A stretch of 64,000 bases of DNA from Methanolapillus ohkumae (GTDB lineage Archaea; Halobacteriota; Methanosarcinia; Methanosarcinales; Methanosarcinaceae), in the NCBI RefSeq assembly GCF_032594355.1, contig NZ_CP131061.1, positions 1,798,001-1,862,000 of the forward strand, read 5' to 3'. This document shows positions 22,539 through 32,210 of this stretch, in pieces. Made by a program: the position numbers and the translations under genes. The notes under the pieces were generated by a model. That model was not told where the DNA came from. It saw nothing but the letters and a program-made list of their open reading frames with translations, and did no database searches. The first letter of the stretch is position 1; every line of letters begins with the position of its first letter.

Positions 22539-23750
22539 ATGCCGAATGATAAAAAATTGCCCTATTTTGAAATCGGAGAAGCTTTAATCGGAACCGGCCC
22601 GGAAGTCGCTCACGTTGATTTAATGATCGGAGTAAAGAATGGTCCCGTCGGCCAGGCTTTCGCTTCCGGGTTGACACAATTGTCCGCCGGCCACACCCCT
22701 CTTTTATCCGTCATCCGTCCGAACTTGCCGGCCAAACCGTCGACTTTGATTGTTCCAAAAGTGACACTCAAAAAAGGAGCGGACACCGCGAAAATTTTCG
22801 GACCGGCTCAAACCGCCGTCGCAAAAGCCGTTGCGGATGCCGTTGAAGAAGGAACCATTCCCAAAGACATTGCCGACGAGATCGTTATTGTTGTCAGCGT
22901 ATTTATCGCGCCCGATGCTGAAGATTTCGGAAAAATCTATCGGTTCAATTACGGCGCCACCAAGTTGGCATTGAAAAGAGCGATGGAAAAATTCCCAAAC
23001 ATCGACACCGTTCTTGAAGAAAACAACAAATCCACCCATGCCATTATGGGATTCAAAGTTTCACGGCTCTGGAACCCGCCCTATCTTCAAGTTGCTTTTG
23101 ATACGACCAGCCTTGATTTTGTCTTAGAAGCCGTCAAAATTTTGCCACAAAACGACCATTTATTAATCGAAGCGGGAACGCCGCTCATCAAACGCTTTGG
23201 AACCGATGTGATTTCTAAAATTCGGGAAGTGCGTCCGGATGCGTTCATTGTCGCCGACTTAAAAACATTGGATACCGGCAACTTGGAAGCCCGGATGGTT
23301 GCCGATGCGGCCGGAGACGCTGTTGTCGTATCTGCGCTCGCGCCGGTTTCGACTATTGTCAAAGCCATTCAAGAAGCTCACAAAACCGGAATTTACGCCA
23401 TTGTTGACACGTTGAATTTAGCCGATCCGGTTCCGCTGATCAAAGAATTGGTCAAGCAAAATGCGATTCCGGACGTTGTGGAACTCCACCGCGGCATTGA
23501 TGTCGAAACCACGGAATACTCTTGGGGAAGCATCCCGGACATTAAAAAGATCTCACCCAAGACTTACATTGCCGTTGCCGGCGGTGTAAAATTGGATACG
23601 GTCCCCATCGCGTTAAAAGCCAAAGCCGATATTTTAGTAGTCGGTCGGGCAATTACAGGATCAAAAGATCTGCGCGCAACCGCCGAACAATTTATTTCCC
23701 GCATCGGAAACCCGGAAATCGACCAATTCAGAATTATGACCGATTTCTGA
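22539..23750 (+). CDS. fae-hps: Bifunctional formaldehyde-activating enzyme / 3-hexulose-6-phosphate synthase (Fae-Hps)
   Basis: About 403 residues from ATG 22539 (GGGAG 8 bases upstream; an ATG at 22533 is too close). Residues ~1-165 are Fae, with EVAHVDLMIG holding the active-site His and PNLPAKPSTLIVPKV. Residues ~170-400 are Hps of the OMPDC superfamily with the DLKTLDTG (DxKxxD) motif and ELHRGID. The archaeal fusion links formaldehyde and tetrahydromethanopterin with ribulose monophosphate chemistry, making ribulose 5-phosphate for nucleotides in organisms lacking the oxidative pentose pathway. It is followed by a terminator and lies upstream of mtaCB. Confidence 0.95.
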   Translation: MPNDKKLPYFEIGEALIGTGPEVAHVDLMIGVKNGPVGQAFASGLTQLSAGHTPLLSVIRPNLPAKPSTLIVPKVTLKKGADTAKIFGPAQTAVAKAVADAVEEGTIPKDIADEIVIVVSVFIAPDAEDFGKIYRFNYGATKLALKRAMEKFPNIDTVLEENNKSTHAIMGFKVSRLWNPPYLQVAFDTTSLDFVLEAVKILPQNDHLLIEAGTPLIKRFGTDVISKIREVRPDAFIVADLKTLDTGNLEARMVADAAGDAVVVSALAPVSTIVKAIQEAHKTGIYAIVDTLNLADPVPLIKELVKQNAIPDVVELHRGIDVETTEYSWGSIPDIKKISPKTYIAVAGGVKLDTVPIALKAKADILVVGRAITGSKDLRATAEQFISRIGNPEIDQFRIMTDF

Positions 23751-23774
23751 TTTTTAAAAATATTTTTTAAATAA

Positions 23775-23800
23775 AAACGAGATTCGTCTCGTTTTTTTTA
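23775..23800 (+). terminator. Hairpin terminator after fae-hps
   Basis: AAAACGAGA-TTCG-TCTCGTTTT followed by T-run, 25 bases after the stop. Confidence 0.85.
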
Positions 23801-23860
23801 TATTTCTGCTTTCGTATTTCTGTTCTGCTTTCGTATTTCTATTTCTTGTTGGAGAATATT

Positions 23861-23931
23861 GTGTCGCCGCCTGCGCACGTTACGGCAACAATTTTTTAAA
23901 AAATCCAATAACATCATCCGCCGTTTTTATT
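23861..23931 (+). repeat. Dispersed intergenic element, copy D
   Basis: GTGTCGCCGCCTGCGCACGT then TACGGCAACA, T/A run and CATCATCCGCCG. Downstream of the fae-hps terminator. Confidence 0.65.
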
Positions 23932-23985
23932 ATTTTTTAAATTCAAAGTTTGCTGCATTTGTTTGCTGTTTTGCGGTTGCTGCTC

Positions 23986-24060
23986 TTGCCACCATCTGCA
24001 TGGGTTACGGCAACAATTTTTAAAATTCAAAGATAACAAAACCATCCGGCGGTGCTATTA
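23986..24060 (+). repeat. Dispersed intergenic element, copy E
   Basis: TTGCCACCATCTGCATGGGT then TACGGCAACAATTTTT and AACAAAACCATCC. Second copy only 125 bases after copy D, arranged in tandem. Confidence 0.65.
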
Positions 24061-25005
24061 TTTTTTAATTTTAAAGATTGTTGCATTCGTTTTTAATTCA
24101 TCTTTGAATTTTGCCGGAGTGAAAGCATTCCGTATTTTTTAGAAATGAAACATAATATCTGATTTTTGGTTACAATGGTTTTAGAATATTGTAATAATAT
24201 TGTAATTTTTTGTTGGTTTTTTCATATTAAATCCGATTTTGAATATGCTAAAGAGATATTTAAAATCACATACGGTGACAATTTGATATATAAATTTGTC
24301 CCATATTTTTTAAAAAAAATAGGGATGCAGGGGGGTTTTAATTATATTTTAATATAAAATGAATAATATATTTAATTTTTTGACGAAGAAATATGAGTTT
24401 CATCTAAAAATAGTGTGTCAAGATATCAAAAATTTTGATGGCATTTTCACTTTGAAAAAAGCCAAAAAAACAGAATTAAAAAACATTTAATAATTTATAT
24501 TTTATAAAACAAGATGAAACGATTGAAAATAAAGATAGTTTGTTTTATTTTATTTTATTTTTTGAGTGGAACATAAAAATTGATTTTAAAAAAATAACTG
24601 CGGTTAATGTATATACCTCAATTTGAGATGTTTGAGTGTAAGAAAAAACCGGATAATAAGCAAATTTCAGAAAAATTAATTTTTCGGGAAAATGAAAACA
24701 ACCGTTTCTCGAAAAACACATCTGTTTTTTGTTTGGTTTTGGTTTTTTCTGAAATGAATGTGGTTTTAGAAATTGCAGAGATTTTACAGATCCAAAAACA
24801 TCGACGAATAACCGATTAAAATGATTTTTGATGACGGGTTAAAGTAAAGGCATGATTGAAAAGGCCAATTCCCCAACAAATGGTCTTTTCGTGTGTGTGG
24901 CAAAATGGAAACCTGAATTAAAAATCAAGTTGACAAATCAACAAATTGAGGATAAAATCCGAAAAACACGACTTCTAAGGATCATAAAAACCTGAAAAAG
25001 GAAAG
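24061..25005. other. Gene-free region upstream of mtaCB
   Basis: No convincing gene on either strand. It is AT-rich with a TATA-like GTATATACC near 24613. Methanosarcina mtaCB operons have long leaders, so part of this region may be transcribed leader; that is inference. Confidence 0.5.
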
Positions 25006-25098
25006 AAAATCCAAACGGATCACGAACAAAATCCAAATCGGATTGCGAACAAAATCCAAACCGGATTGCGAACAAAATCCAAACCGGATTGCGAATAA
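25006..25098 (+). repeat. 23-bp tandem repeat in the mtaCB leader
   Basis: Four copies of AAAATCCAAACCGGATTGCG plus AAC, the first two slightly varied. Each contains the inverted repeat AATCC/GGATT, so the RNA could form a row of small hairpins ~125 bases before mtaC. Confidence 0.85.
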
Positions 25099-25222
25099 GA
25101 TGAATCCAAAAAATCGTGTTGCAACGGAAAAAAAATGAATCAATTTTGATGAATTACCAACATTTTTGGTTGTTCGATGCCGGAACTGTTTTTTCTGTAA
25201 ATTTACAAACGGAGGATTAAAT

Positions 25223-25999
25223 ATGTTAGACCTTAAAAAAGAAGACATCGCAACGATTCTTACCAGATACAATGTTGCCATGGAAAAATCCATGACACCG
25301 GATGAGGCGGCAGAACAGCTTTATCCGAAAGATGCACTTTACAAAGCCGTCGCAAAGGCAATTTATGAAGGCGAAGAGGATGATGTGATTGCCGCTCTTG
25401 ACGCCTGCTTAAAAGCCGGAAAAACTCCAATTAAACTCATCGACGAAGCCCTCCTTCCGGGAATGGCGGTCGTGTCCAAACTTTATGACCAAGGAATTAT
25501 CTTCCTTCCCAATGTCATGATGTCGGCCGACGCTATGCTTGAAGGAATAGACTATTGTAAATCCAAAACCAAAGAAATTCCGAAATCTAAGGGAACTGTC
25601 GTTTGCCACGTGGCGGAAGGAGACGTTCACGACATCGGCAAAAACATCGTCGCCGCCCTCCTTCGTGCGGACGGATTCGACGTTGTGGACTTAGGCCGTG
25701 ATGTGCCGGTGGATGAAGTGGTGGCCGCAGTCGCCAAAGCAAAACCGGTGATGGTGACTGGAACCGCACTTATGACAACCACCATGTACGCGTTTAAAGA
25801 AGTGAACGACAAAATGGTTGAAAAAGGATTAAAAATCCCGTTCGCCTGTGGCGGCGGTGCCGTCAATCAAGAATTCGTCGAAAGCTACAGCCTGGGTGTG
25901 TATGGTGAAGAGGCTTCGGAAGCAGCCCTATTTGCAAACTACATCTTAAAGAACGGAGCGAACATCGAAAAGATGAGAAACGAGTTCCACTACCCCTAA
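25223..25999 (+). CDS. mtaC: Methanol-specific corrinoid protein MtaC
   Basis: 258 residues from ATG 25223 (SD GGAGG 7 bases upstream); an in-frame upstream extension does not belong to the family. The N-terminal helical cap is followed by a cobalamin-binding domain with the motif GDVHDIGKN; His136 is the lower axial cobalt ligand and its position matches MtaC exactly. GTALMTTTMYAF and GGGAVNQEFVE complete the B12 fold. MtaC carries the methyl group between MtaB and MtaA. It is 13 bases upstream of mtaB in the usual mtaC-mtaB order. Confidence 0.97.
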   Translation: MLDLKKEDIATILTRYNVAMEKSMTPDEAAEQLYPKDALYKAVAKAIYEGEEDDVIAALDACLKAGKTPIKLIDEALLPGMAVVSKLYDQGIIFLPNVMMSADAMLEGIDYCKSKTKEIPKSKGTVVCHVAEGDVHDIGKNIVAALLRADGFDVVDLGRDVPVDEVVAAVAKAKPVMVTGTALMTTTMYAFKEVNDKMVEKGLKIPFACGGGAVNQEFVESYSLGVYGEEASEAALFANYILKNGANIEKMRNEFHYP

Positions 26000-26012
26000 G
26001 GAGGCAAAGAAT

Positions 26013-27401
26013 ATGGCAATCAACAGATACACAAAAATGGCATACACCAGTGCCGACGAAATGGTTTTCGGACACGCAAAATTCCCCGTGAAGGCAGGAT
26101 TAGGACTTGAAATCGGTGCCGGATATACAATCCCGGAATTAAACTATGCGCCAAGACCGCAAGCCGGTGTTTCCAAAGAAGCACTCGTTAAAGAATACGA
26201 AAGAATTACAAAAGACGCCATGGCCAGAATTGTTCAAATCGGTGCCCCGGCCGTCTGTTTAGAAACAGAACACGTCCAACAGATGTCCAACAACCCGTCT
26301 TGGGGAGCCGCTGTTGCGCACGCCCAAAAAACAATCTTAGAAGAATACCATGAAGAATACGGCGTGAAATGCGGTCTGAGACACACCATCGGTGACATTC
26401 GAGAAGACAGAGACTATCTCGCCCTGCGTGGAAAAAAGAACGACATCATGCTTGAAGCATTCGATCAGTGTGCTGCACAAGGTGCCGACCTCTTATCCAT
26501 CGAATCCATGGGTGGAAAGGAAGTTTTCGACTATGCCATCATCCGTGATGACATCGCGGGAGTTCTTTTCGGTATCGGTGTCCTTGGAACAAGTGACATG
26601 GACTTTGTTTGGCAAAACATTGTCGACATCGCCAAAAAGAGAAAAGTCGTTGCTGCCGGTGACACGGACTGTGCCGAAGCCAACACCGCCATGTTCATTG
26701 CAGGCGGTCTCTTGGACAAGAACTTAGCCCACACCACCGCCATCGTCGCCCGGTGTATTTCCGCTGCAAGAACTCTTGCTGCCTATGAAGCCGGCGCAAC
26801 CGGACCTGGAAAAGACTGTGGTTATGAAAACACAATCGTCAAATCCATTTCCGGTGTCCCGATCACCCAAGAAGGAAAATCTTCGACCTGTGCTCACTCC
26901 GACGTCATGGGCAACTTAACCATGCAGTGCTGTGACATGTGGTCCAACGAATCGGTCGAATACCACGGTGAATTCGGTGGTACAACCGTTCAGGTTTGGG
27001 TGGAAAGTTTGGCCTATGACTGTTCTTTGATGAACACGGCCATTAAGACCGGAAACCAAAAGATCCTCCGTGACCTTTTGACCCTCTCTGACAAATACAG
27101 AGACCCGCAAGGCTATGTCCTCGCCTACGACAATGCTTACAGAGTCGGAGAAGCCATCGCAAAGAACGGAAAAGACACCTACCTCCGGTCCAAAGCCGCT
27201 GCAGAAGAATGCTGCAAGATTTTGGATGAAGGTATCAAGGGCGGAAAATTGAAATTGACGAAGTTTGAAACCAACGCTTTGAACGCCGTTAAGAAAGATT
27301 TGGCCGCACTCCCAACCGAGAAAGCCAAATTCGTGGACCAATGTATGACAAAGTACAAAGCAGAAGTGCCGGTCTTTAAGACTGAAAACTATGTTTTGTA
27401 A
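26013..27401 (+). CDS. mtaB: Methanol:corrinoid methyltransferase MtaB
   Basis: 462 residues, the family length. Zinc ligands known in M. barkeri MtaB are present at identical positions: Glu164 (SIESMGG), Cys220 (GDTDCAEA) and Cys269 (GKDCGYE). It splits the C-O bond of methanol and methylates Co(I) on MtaC. It starts after TAAGGAGG, immediately behind mtaC. Its codon use (many ACC, GCC, GGT, GAC) is more biased than neighbouring genes, as expected for a highly expressed methanogenesis enzyme. A strong terminator follows. Confidence 0.98.
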   Translation: MAINRYTKMAYTSADEMVFGHAKFPVKAGLGLEIGAGYTIPELNYAPRPQAGVSKEALVKEYERITKDAMARIVQIGAPAVCLETEHVQQMSNNPSWGAAVAHAQKTILEEYHEEYGVKCGLRHTIGDIREDRDYLALRGKKNDIMLEAFDQCAAQGADLLSIESMGGKEVFDYAIIRDDIAGVLFGIGVLGTSDMDFVWQNIVDIAKKRKVVAAGDTDCAEANTAMFIAGGLLDKNLAHTTAIVARCISAARTLAAYEAGATGPGKDCGYENTIVKSISGVPITQEGKSSTCAHSDVMGNLTMQCCDMWSNESVEYHGEFGGTTVQVWVESLAYDCSLMNTAIKTGNQKILRDLLTLSDKYRDPQGYVLAYDNAYRVGEAIAKNGKDTYLRSKAAAEECCKILDEGIKGGKLKLTKFETNALNAVKKDLAALPTEKAKFVDQCMTKYKAEVPVFKTENYVL

Positions 27402-27475
27402 ACAGTATTTTGGAAATATTTTTTCGGTAAATAACATCAAATAAACATCAATAACATCAATTTAAAAGAGAAATT

Positions 27476-27522
27476 GGGTTAAATAATAGCGGGGAATTCC
27501 CCCTCCCCGTTTTTATTAACCC
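27476..27522 (+). terminator. Strong hairpin terminator of mtaCB
   Basis: GGGTTAAATAATAGCGGGGA pairs with TCCCCGTTTTTATTAACCC around ATTCCCC. It lies 75 bases after mtaB. The rest of 27402-27890 is AT-rich without genes. Confidence 0.85.
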
Positions 27523-27890
27523 TATCTTTTAAAACCTGACTCATTTTCCGGTTTTCGGACACGAAAAAAACGTCCGGAAAAACTCAAACCTCTTTGAATT
27601 GAAAAATTTTCAAATTAAAAAAACATTTGAAAAATAACTCAAATCCTTTTTTGGTTTTGGGGTTTGTTATTTTTCAATTTTTAAATTTATGCGGTGCGTT
27701 ATTCCCATCTGCATGTTCGCATCTGCATATTATTTGTTATTGTTGTTGGTTTTTTCATTTTTGTTCTTTTATTTGAAAAAGTCAAAAATGAAAATGAAAA
27801 ACGGATGGTTTATTGGTTTGACTTTTCCAAAGGAAAATTGAAAAAAAAGGAAACGAATGAAAAGAAAATAGAATTGTTGGAGTTGAGATT

Positions 27891-28445
27891 ATGAGTGAAA
27901 CAAATGTTAAAATATCGGATGTGACCGCCAATTCCGCGGTTTTAGGATTTGCCGGTTTGGCTCTTGCGGCGATTATTCTTGGCCTTCAGGGAATGGGTTT
28001 AATCACGGATGCCATTGTCGTTGTATCGATGTCGATTTTTATCGGCGGTTTTGCGCAAACGTTTGCCGGCTTGCAGCTGTGGAGAAAAGGAAATAATTTT
28101 GCGGCAACCGCATTTACGGCATTCAGTTTATTTTGGTTTTCGTTTGCCTACATTTTAATTACACCTTATGGTGAGCCGGCCGGTGCCGCGTCGCTTGCTT
28201 GGTATTTATTAGTATGGGGAATATTCGCGACCGGCCTCACGGTTGGCTCGTTGAAGTTGGGTTCAAAATCGTTAATTGTTGTGTTGATTCTTTTGGACTT
28301 GACGTTCTTCTCAACCACCGTTGCTTTCTTCGGCATTAATTTAAGTATTCTTCCGGGTGTGATTACATTGATTATGGGACTTGCGGCTTTGTACACGTCC
28401 CTGTCAATTATCCTGAACGAGTGCGGCTACAAACTACCGAATTAA
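27891..28445 (+). CDS. AceTr/SatP family (GPR1/FUN34/YaaH) acetate or short-chain acid transporter
   Basis: 184 residues with six predicted membrane helices. The family pattern NPAPLG is altered to NSAVLG near the N-terminus; GGFAQTFAGL and FWFSFAYILI are family-like. These proteins carry acetate, succinate or similar acids across the cytoplasmic membrane. A paralogue with the more canonical NPGPLG lies at 31292, on the other side of an LRR gene. Host-associated methanogens needing acetate as carbon source would benefit (inference). Confidence 0.85.
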   Translation: MSETNVKISDVTANSAVLGFAGLALAAIILGLQGMGLITDAIVVVSMSIFIGGFAQTFAGLQLWRKGNNFAATAFTAFSLFWFSFAYILITPYGEPAGAASLAWYLLVWGIFATGLTVGSLKLGSKSLIVVLILLDLTFFSTTVAFFGINLSILPGVITLIMGLAALYTSLSIILNECGYKLPN

Positions 28446-28692
28446 AAAGGGATTCAGAAGCAAATAAAGCAGCAAATAAAGCAGCCAACTAAAAAGCAAC
28501 GAATACCAAAAAAAACAACAAATATTAAAGTTAAGTTTTTTAAAAAAACTTGACTCATTTCATACCTCAAACAAAATAACCGACCGGCAATAACCTTACG
28601 CTCTTTTCAATATTTGCCGGCCGGACTTGTTTTCCTGGTTTCTTGATTTCTAATTTATAGAGTATATTGAAGAAGAATAGACGCCAAAAATG

Positions 28693-28701
28693 CATATATA
28701 G
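28693..28701 (+). promoter_or_regulatory. TATA box for the LRR protein gene
   Basis: GCATATATAGG, about 105 bases upstream of the ATG. The gap 28446-28799 also has a loose CCGGCAA/TTGCCGG hairpin near 28584-28620. Confidence 0.5.
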
Positions 28702-28799
28702 GACGTCACCCCTATAATAATAATTAGAATCGTATGGAAAATATTACATAAATAATATTTTCGTGATTTTAACTCAAAACAAAACATAGAGGGGCTTGA

Positions 28800-30524
28800 A
28801 TGAGACGAACCGATTTAAAAAAACATGTGTGGAATATATTATCAGTAACTTTCCTTTTGCTTCTGATTCTTATTTTAATCGCACCATCTGCCTTGGCCGC
28901 AGATGCTTCAATAACAAAAAGCGCCGGAATGCCGATTAGAAATGATTTTCCGGGATTTGACGCATCCGGCAACAACATAACAATTTCCGGAAATCCATTG
29001 GAAGACAGTGACTGGGAGGATTTGAAAAATATAAACCAACCGTTTAATCTGACTTTAATGGATCAAATTGTAATCAACGATACGGCTTTTAGAAATAATG
29101 AATATTTGATTTCAATTTCAGCTGATGACACCACAGATATCGGATTTCGGACATTTTATAACTGTTCCAATTTGACCTCTGCCGAGTTCCCGAATGTTAC
29201 AAACATTGGACAAGCCGCTTTTAGAGATTGTACAAATTTAACTTATGCTTATTTCCCAAATGCAACCACCCTGGAACAAAATGCGTTTTTGAATTGTTCG
29301 AATTTGTCTGGGACGGAGTTTTCAAACGTAACGGACATTGGACAAGCCGCATTTAATAATTGCACAAATTTAACTTATGCTTATTTCCCAAACGCAACCA
29401 CCATTGAACAAAATGCGTTTTTTAATTGTTCGAATTTAACTAATATTGATTTTCCCAATGCAACTGACATTGGACATGCCGCATTTAATAATTGCACAAA
29501 TTTAACTTATGCTTATTTCCCAAACGCAACCACCATTGAACAAAATGCATTTTTTAATTGTTCGAATTTAACTTTTGTCGATTTTCCAAACGCAACCGTT
29601 GTTGAACAAGCCGCTTTTAAAGATTGTATAAATTTAACGGATGCTTATTTTCCAAGCGCAACAACCATTGAACAAAATGCATTTTTAAATTGTTCGAATT
29701 TATTGTGGATGGACTTTTCAAATGTAACGGACATCGGGACCGGAGCTTTTAGGAATTGTACAGGCTTGATTTTCGCTGTGTTCCCGAATGTTGCAAGCAT
29801 GGGGAACAATGTGTTCTTGGACTGTTCCAATCTAAGTACAATTCAACTGGGAGACGTCCCACCAACTCTGACGGGAAATACATTTAAAAATGTTTCAAGT
29901 CTTTTGATATTGGTTCCGGATGAAATGAATTATTCGCCGCTTCCTGCCTATTTCCCGGCCGATTCATTCACACGCGTCGGAAGTATCTCCATAGGTTTCA
30001 ACCTCATAAATGCCGGAGAAACGCTCCTTTTAGAGAACGATATCACTCCAATTTCAGAAGACATCTTTTCATGGTCCTTGGAAACAATGGACCAAGATAT
30101 AGATTTGCAATACAATGGTGTCAATTACACAAAAATAAATGCACAGCCAAATGATTCCGGAACATACATAGCCTTTTTGGAAAACAACGGTGTCTACCAC
30201 CTAATCGGAATATTTTATGCGGGGATTCTTGAAAATGAAGTTCGGGGAAGCGGCGGTTATGGCGAAGCCCGGGTTATCAACACGGTGCCCATACAAACAA
30301 ATGCCAGCGGATTTGAAGAGAATACAACTGAAATCAATTCGACAAATTCTACAAATTCCACGCCGGCAACACCCACAGCCGAGCCGGTTGAAAATTCAAC
30401 ACCTTTGGAACAATCCACTCCAATAATCAGCCGAACGTTTTTGATTTTATTGGTTTTAGCGGTTGTTGTGATTCTTGGTATTGTTGGAGCCGCATACTAC
30501 TTTAAACAGAAAAAAGGAAACTGA
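28800..30524 (+). CDS. BspA-like leucine-rich repeat surface protein with membrane anchor
   Basis: 574 residues. A signal peptide ends near SALAADA. Residues ~95-380 contain about eleven 23-residue LRR_5 (BspA-type) units of the form FPNATTIEQNAFFNCSNLT. The C-terminal part has a Thr/Ser/Pro/Glu-rich stalk (NSTNSTNSTPATPT) and one membrane helix (FLILLVLAVVVILGIVGAAY) with a short basic tail. BspA-type repeats are common on host-associated microbes and mediate adhesion. Successive repeats are nearly identical in DNA (29390-29540), pointing to recent internal duplication. Confidence 0.88.
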   Translation: MRRTDLKKHVWNILSVTFLLLLILILIAPSALAADASITKSAGMPIRNDFPGFDASGNNITISGNPLEDSDWEDLKNINQPFNLTLMDQIVINDTAFRNNEYLISISADDTTDIGFRTFYNCSNLTSAEFPNVTNIGQAAFRDCTNLTYAYFPNATTLEQNAFLNCSNLSGTEFSNVTDIGQAAFNNCTNLTYAYFPNATTIEQNAFFNCSNLTNIDFPNATDIGHAAFNNCTNLTYAYFPNATTIEQNAFFNCSNLTFVDFPNATVVEQAAFKDCINLTDAYFPSATTIEQNAFLNCSNLLWMDFSNVTDIGTGAFRNCTGLIFAVFPNVASMGNNVFLDCSNLSTIQLGDVPPTLTGNTFKNVSSLLILVPDEMNYSPLPAYFPADSFTRVGSISIGFNLINAGETLLLENDITPISEDIFSWSLETMDQDIDLQYNGVNYTKINAQPNDSGTYIAFLENNGVYHLIGIFYAGILENEVRGSGGYGEARVINTVPIQTNASGFEENTTEINSTNSTNSTPATPTAEPVENSTPLEQSTPIISRTFLILLVLAVVVILGIVGAAYYFKQKKGN

Positions 30525-30637
30525 GATTTCCTCTTTTCTTTTTTATTTTTTGGATGATTTCTTGGCACCAGATTGCTTTTTTTCAGCGCTTTTTTAATGG
30601 TTTTTATTTTTCCGTGTTTTTTAATTGATTTTATTTT

Positions 30638-30712
30638 TGCCGCCGTCCGCCATTATGGCAACAATTTTTGGATTCGTTTTTCAACAAAACCAGCAGACGG
30701 TTTTTATCTTTC
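30638..30712 (+). repeat. Dispersed intergenic element, copy G
   Basis: TGCCGCCGTCCGCCATTATG then GCAACAATTTTTGG and CAACAAAACCAGCAGACGG. About 115 bases downstream of the LRR gene. Confidence 0.7.
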
Positions 30713-30790
30713 TTCTTTTACCTTTCATCCTTTACTTTTCTTCTTTTACTTTTCTTCTTTTACTTTTCTTCTTTTACTTTTCTTCATTCC
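30713..30790 (+). repeat. Pyrimidine tandem repeat, unit near TTTTACTTTTCTTC
   Basis: About five 14-base units following element copy G, followed by TTTTTCAA repeats. No gene seen in 30525-31291. Confidence 0.7.
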
Positions 30791-31140
30791 AATTTTTCAA
30801 TTTTTCAATTTTTTAATTTTTTAATTTTTCAAAAAAATAGAATCTGTTGTTGATTGTCGAATTTTTAAATCCCAAAGGTTGATTTTTTTCGGGAATAGTC
30901 GAGCCTCATTTAGAGGGAAGCCGATTCTTTTTTTTGAAAAAACGTGTGAGAGAGATTTTTTGATTTATGTCAACCGGAATGGAAATCTTTTTAACAGGAT
31001 AGGAATATTAGAAGCCGGATTTGTCATGAATTATTCTGATGGATCTTAAAAAACGGATACTGTGAGAAAAACAGGGTCTAAATTAAGAAAGATAAAAACG
31101 AAAAAAACAGTAAAAACAGTGAAAAACGGATTGAAACGAT

Positions 31141-31163
31141 AAAACGGTTTTCATAACCGTTTT
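31141..31163 (+). other. Hairpin in the leader of the second AceTr gene
   Basis: AAAACGGTT / AACCGTTTT around TTCAT, about 130 bases upstream of the start codon. Could be an attenuator, an operator or a terminator of upstream transcripts. Confidence 0.45.
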
Positions 31164-31291
31164 AAAAACGTCTCCGGTTTGCCGGTTGACGAAATTAAAA
31201 TTTTTGAGTGTAAAAACGATTGATTTTTGGTCCCTTGGTTCTTTTTTTGAAAAACATTATTTTTTCAAAAAAACCAATCCGGAGAAGAAAT

Positions 31292-31852
31292 ATGAGTGAA
31301 ATACAATTGATAAAAACGGTAGACACTACCGCAAACCCGGGACCGCTTGGACTGACCGGATTTAGCATCGCAACTTTAATGCTGGGACTTCATAACGCCG
31401 GTCTTTTTCCGGATAATTTAGTCGTCATCGCCATGGCCATTTTCGTTGGCGGATTGGCTCAATTTTTAGCCGGAATCCTGGCTTGGAAAAAAGGAAACAC
31501 CTTTGAAACCGTCGCATTCATCGGTTTTGGTGTCTTTTGGCTCAGTTTTGCCTACATCTTAATCGCTCCGTTTGGAGCAGCCGCCGCCACGACGGAATCT
31601 GTCGGATGGTATCTGGCTCTGTGGGGATTGTTTGGCCTTGGACTGCTTTTGGCCACGTTGAAAATGAAAAACCGCGCACTGGTCGTTATTTTCGTTCTTT
31701 TGGTCTTGACTTTCTTCATTACAGCAATCGCCCACTTTGGAATCGCACTTGGAATTGTGCCGGGAATCTGTGCCCTTTTGTTGGGACTTTCGGCCTTTTA
31801 CACCGCCATGGCCACCGTCATGAATGAGCAAGGATACAATTTGCCGATGTAA
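31292..31852 (+). CDS. AceTr/SatP family transporter, paralogue
   Basis: 186 residues from ATG 31292 (GGAGAAG 5 bases upstream); an in-frame upstream extension lacks family similarity. It has the N-terminal signature ANPGPLGLTGF, close to NPAPLGL, six membrane helices, and GGLAQFLAGILAW and FWLSFAYIL as in the copy at 27891. Likely an acetate/proton symporter or channel. Two AceTr genes within 3 kb suggest different substrates or regulation. Confidence 0.9.
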   Translation: MSEIQLIKTVDTTANPGPLGLTGFSIATLMLGLHNAGLFPDNLVVIAMAIFVGGLAQFLAGILAWKKGNTFETVAFIGFGVFWLSFAYILIAPFGAAAATTESVGWYLALWGLFGLGLLLATLKMKNRALVVIFVLLVLTFFITAIAHFGIALGIVPGICALLLGLSAFYTAMATVMNEQGYNLPM

Positions 31853-31969
31853 AAAAATAAGAATAACAACATCATCAAAATCGAAATTGAACTCCATCAA
31901 TTTTGATTTTTTTCTATTTTTTGTTCATTTTCTCTTTTGTTCATTTTTTCTTTTGTTCATTTTTGCTTT

Positions 31970-32035
31970 TTGCGCCGCTGCCGTCGCGCGTTATGGCAAC
32001 ACGTTTTTAAAAATCACATAAACACGACAGATTCT
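31970..32035 (+). repeat. Dispersed intergenic element, copy H
   Basis: TGCGCCGCTGCCGTCGCGCG then TTATGGCAACACGTTTTTAA. About 120 bases downstream of the AceTr gene. Confidence 0.7.
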
Positions 32036-32210
32036 TTTTTTAACTTTAAGATTATTGAAACGTATTTTTGTTTTTATCAATGTACCCATTTTTTATTATC
32101 GTTTTTGGATTCAATCATTTTTTTCCAAATAAATCTTGATATACTATTGAAACCCAATTAACATGGAATCATCTTTTTTTCAAATTACAATTCAAAATTG
32201 CGGTGCGAAA

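Noticed and set aside
24607..24819. 70-codon open frame in the mtaCB upstream region
   Set aside because: No RBS, composition like the surrounding spacer, no recognisable features; more likely part of a long leader or spacer.
25006..25098. Possible CRISPR array (regular repeats)
   Set aside because: Repeats are directly adjacent without spacers; it is a tandem minisatellite. No cas genes in the window.
27689..27720. Further copy of the dispersed intergenic element after mtaCB
   Set aside because: GCGGTGCGTTATTCCCATCTG shares only the general G/C pattern; it lacks GGCAACA and the A/T run.
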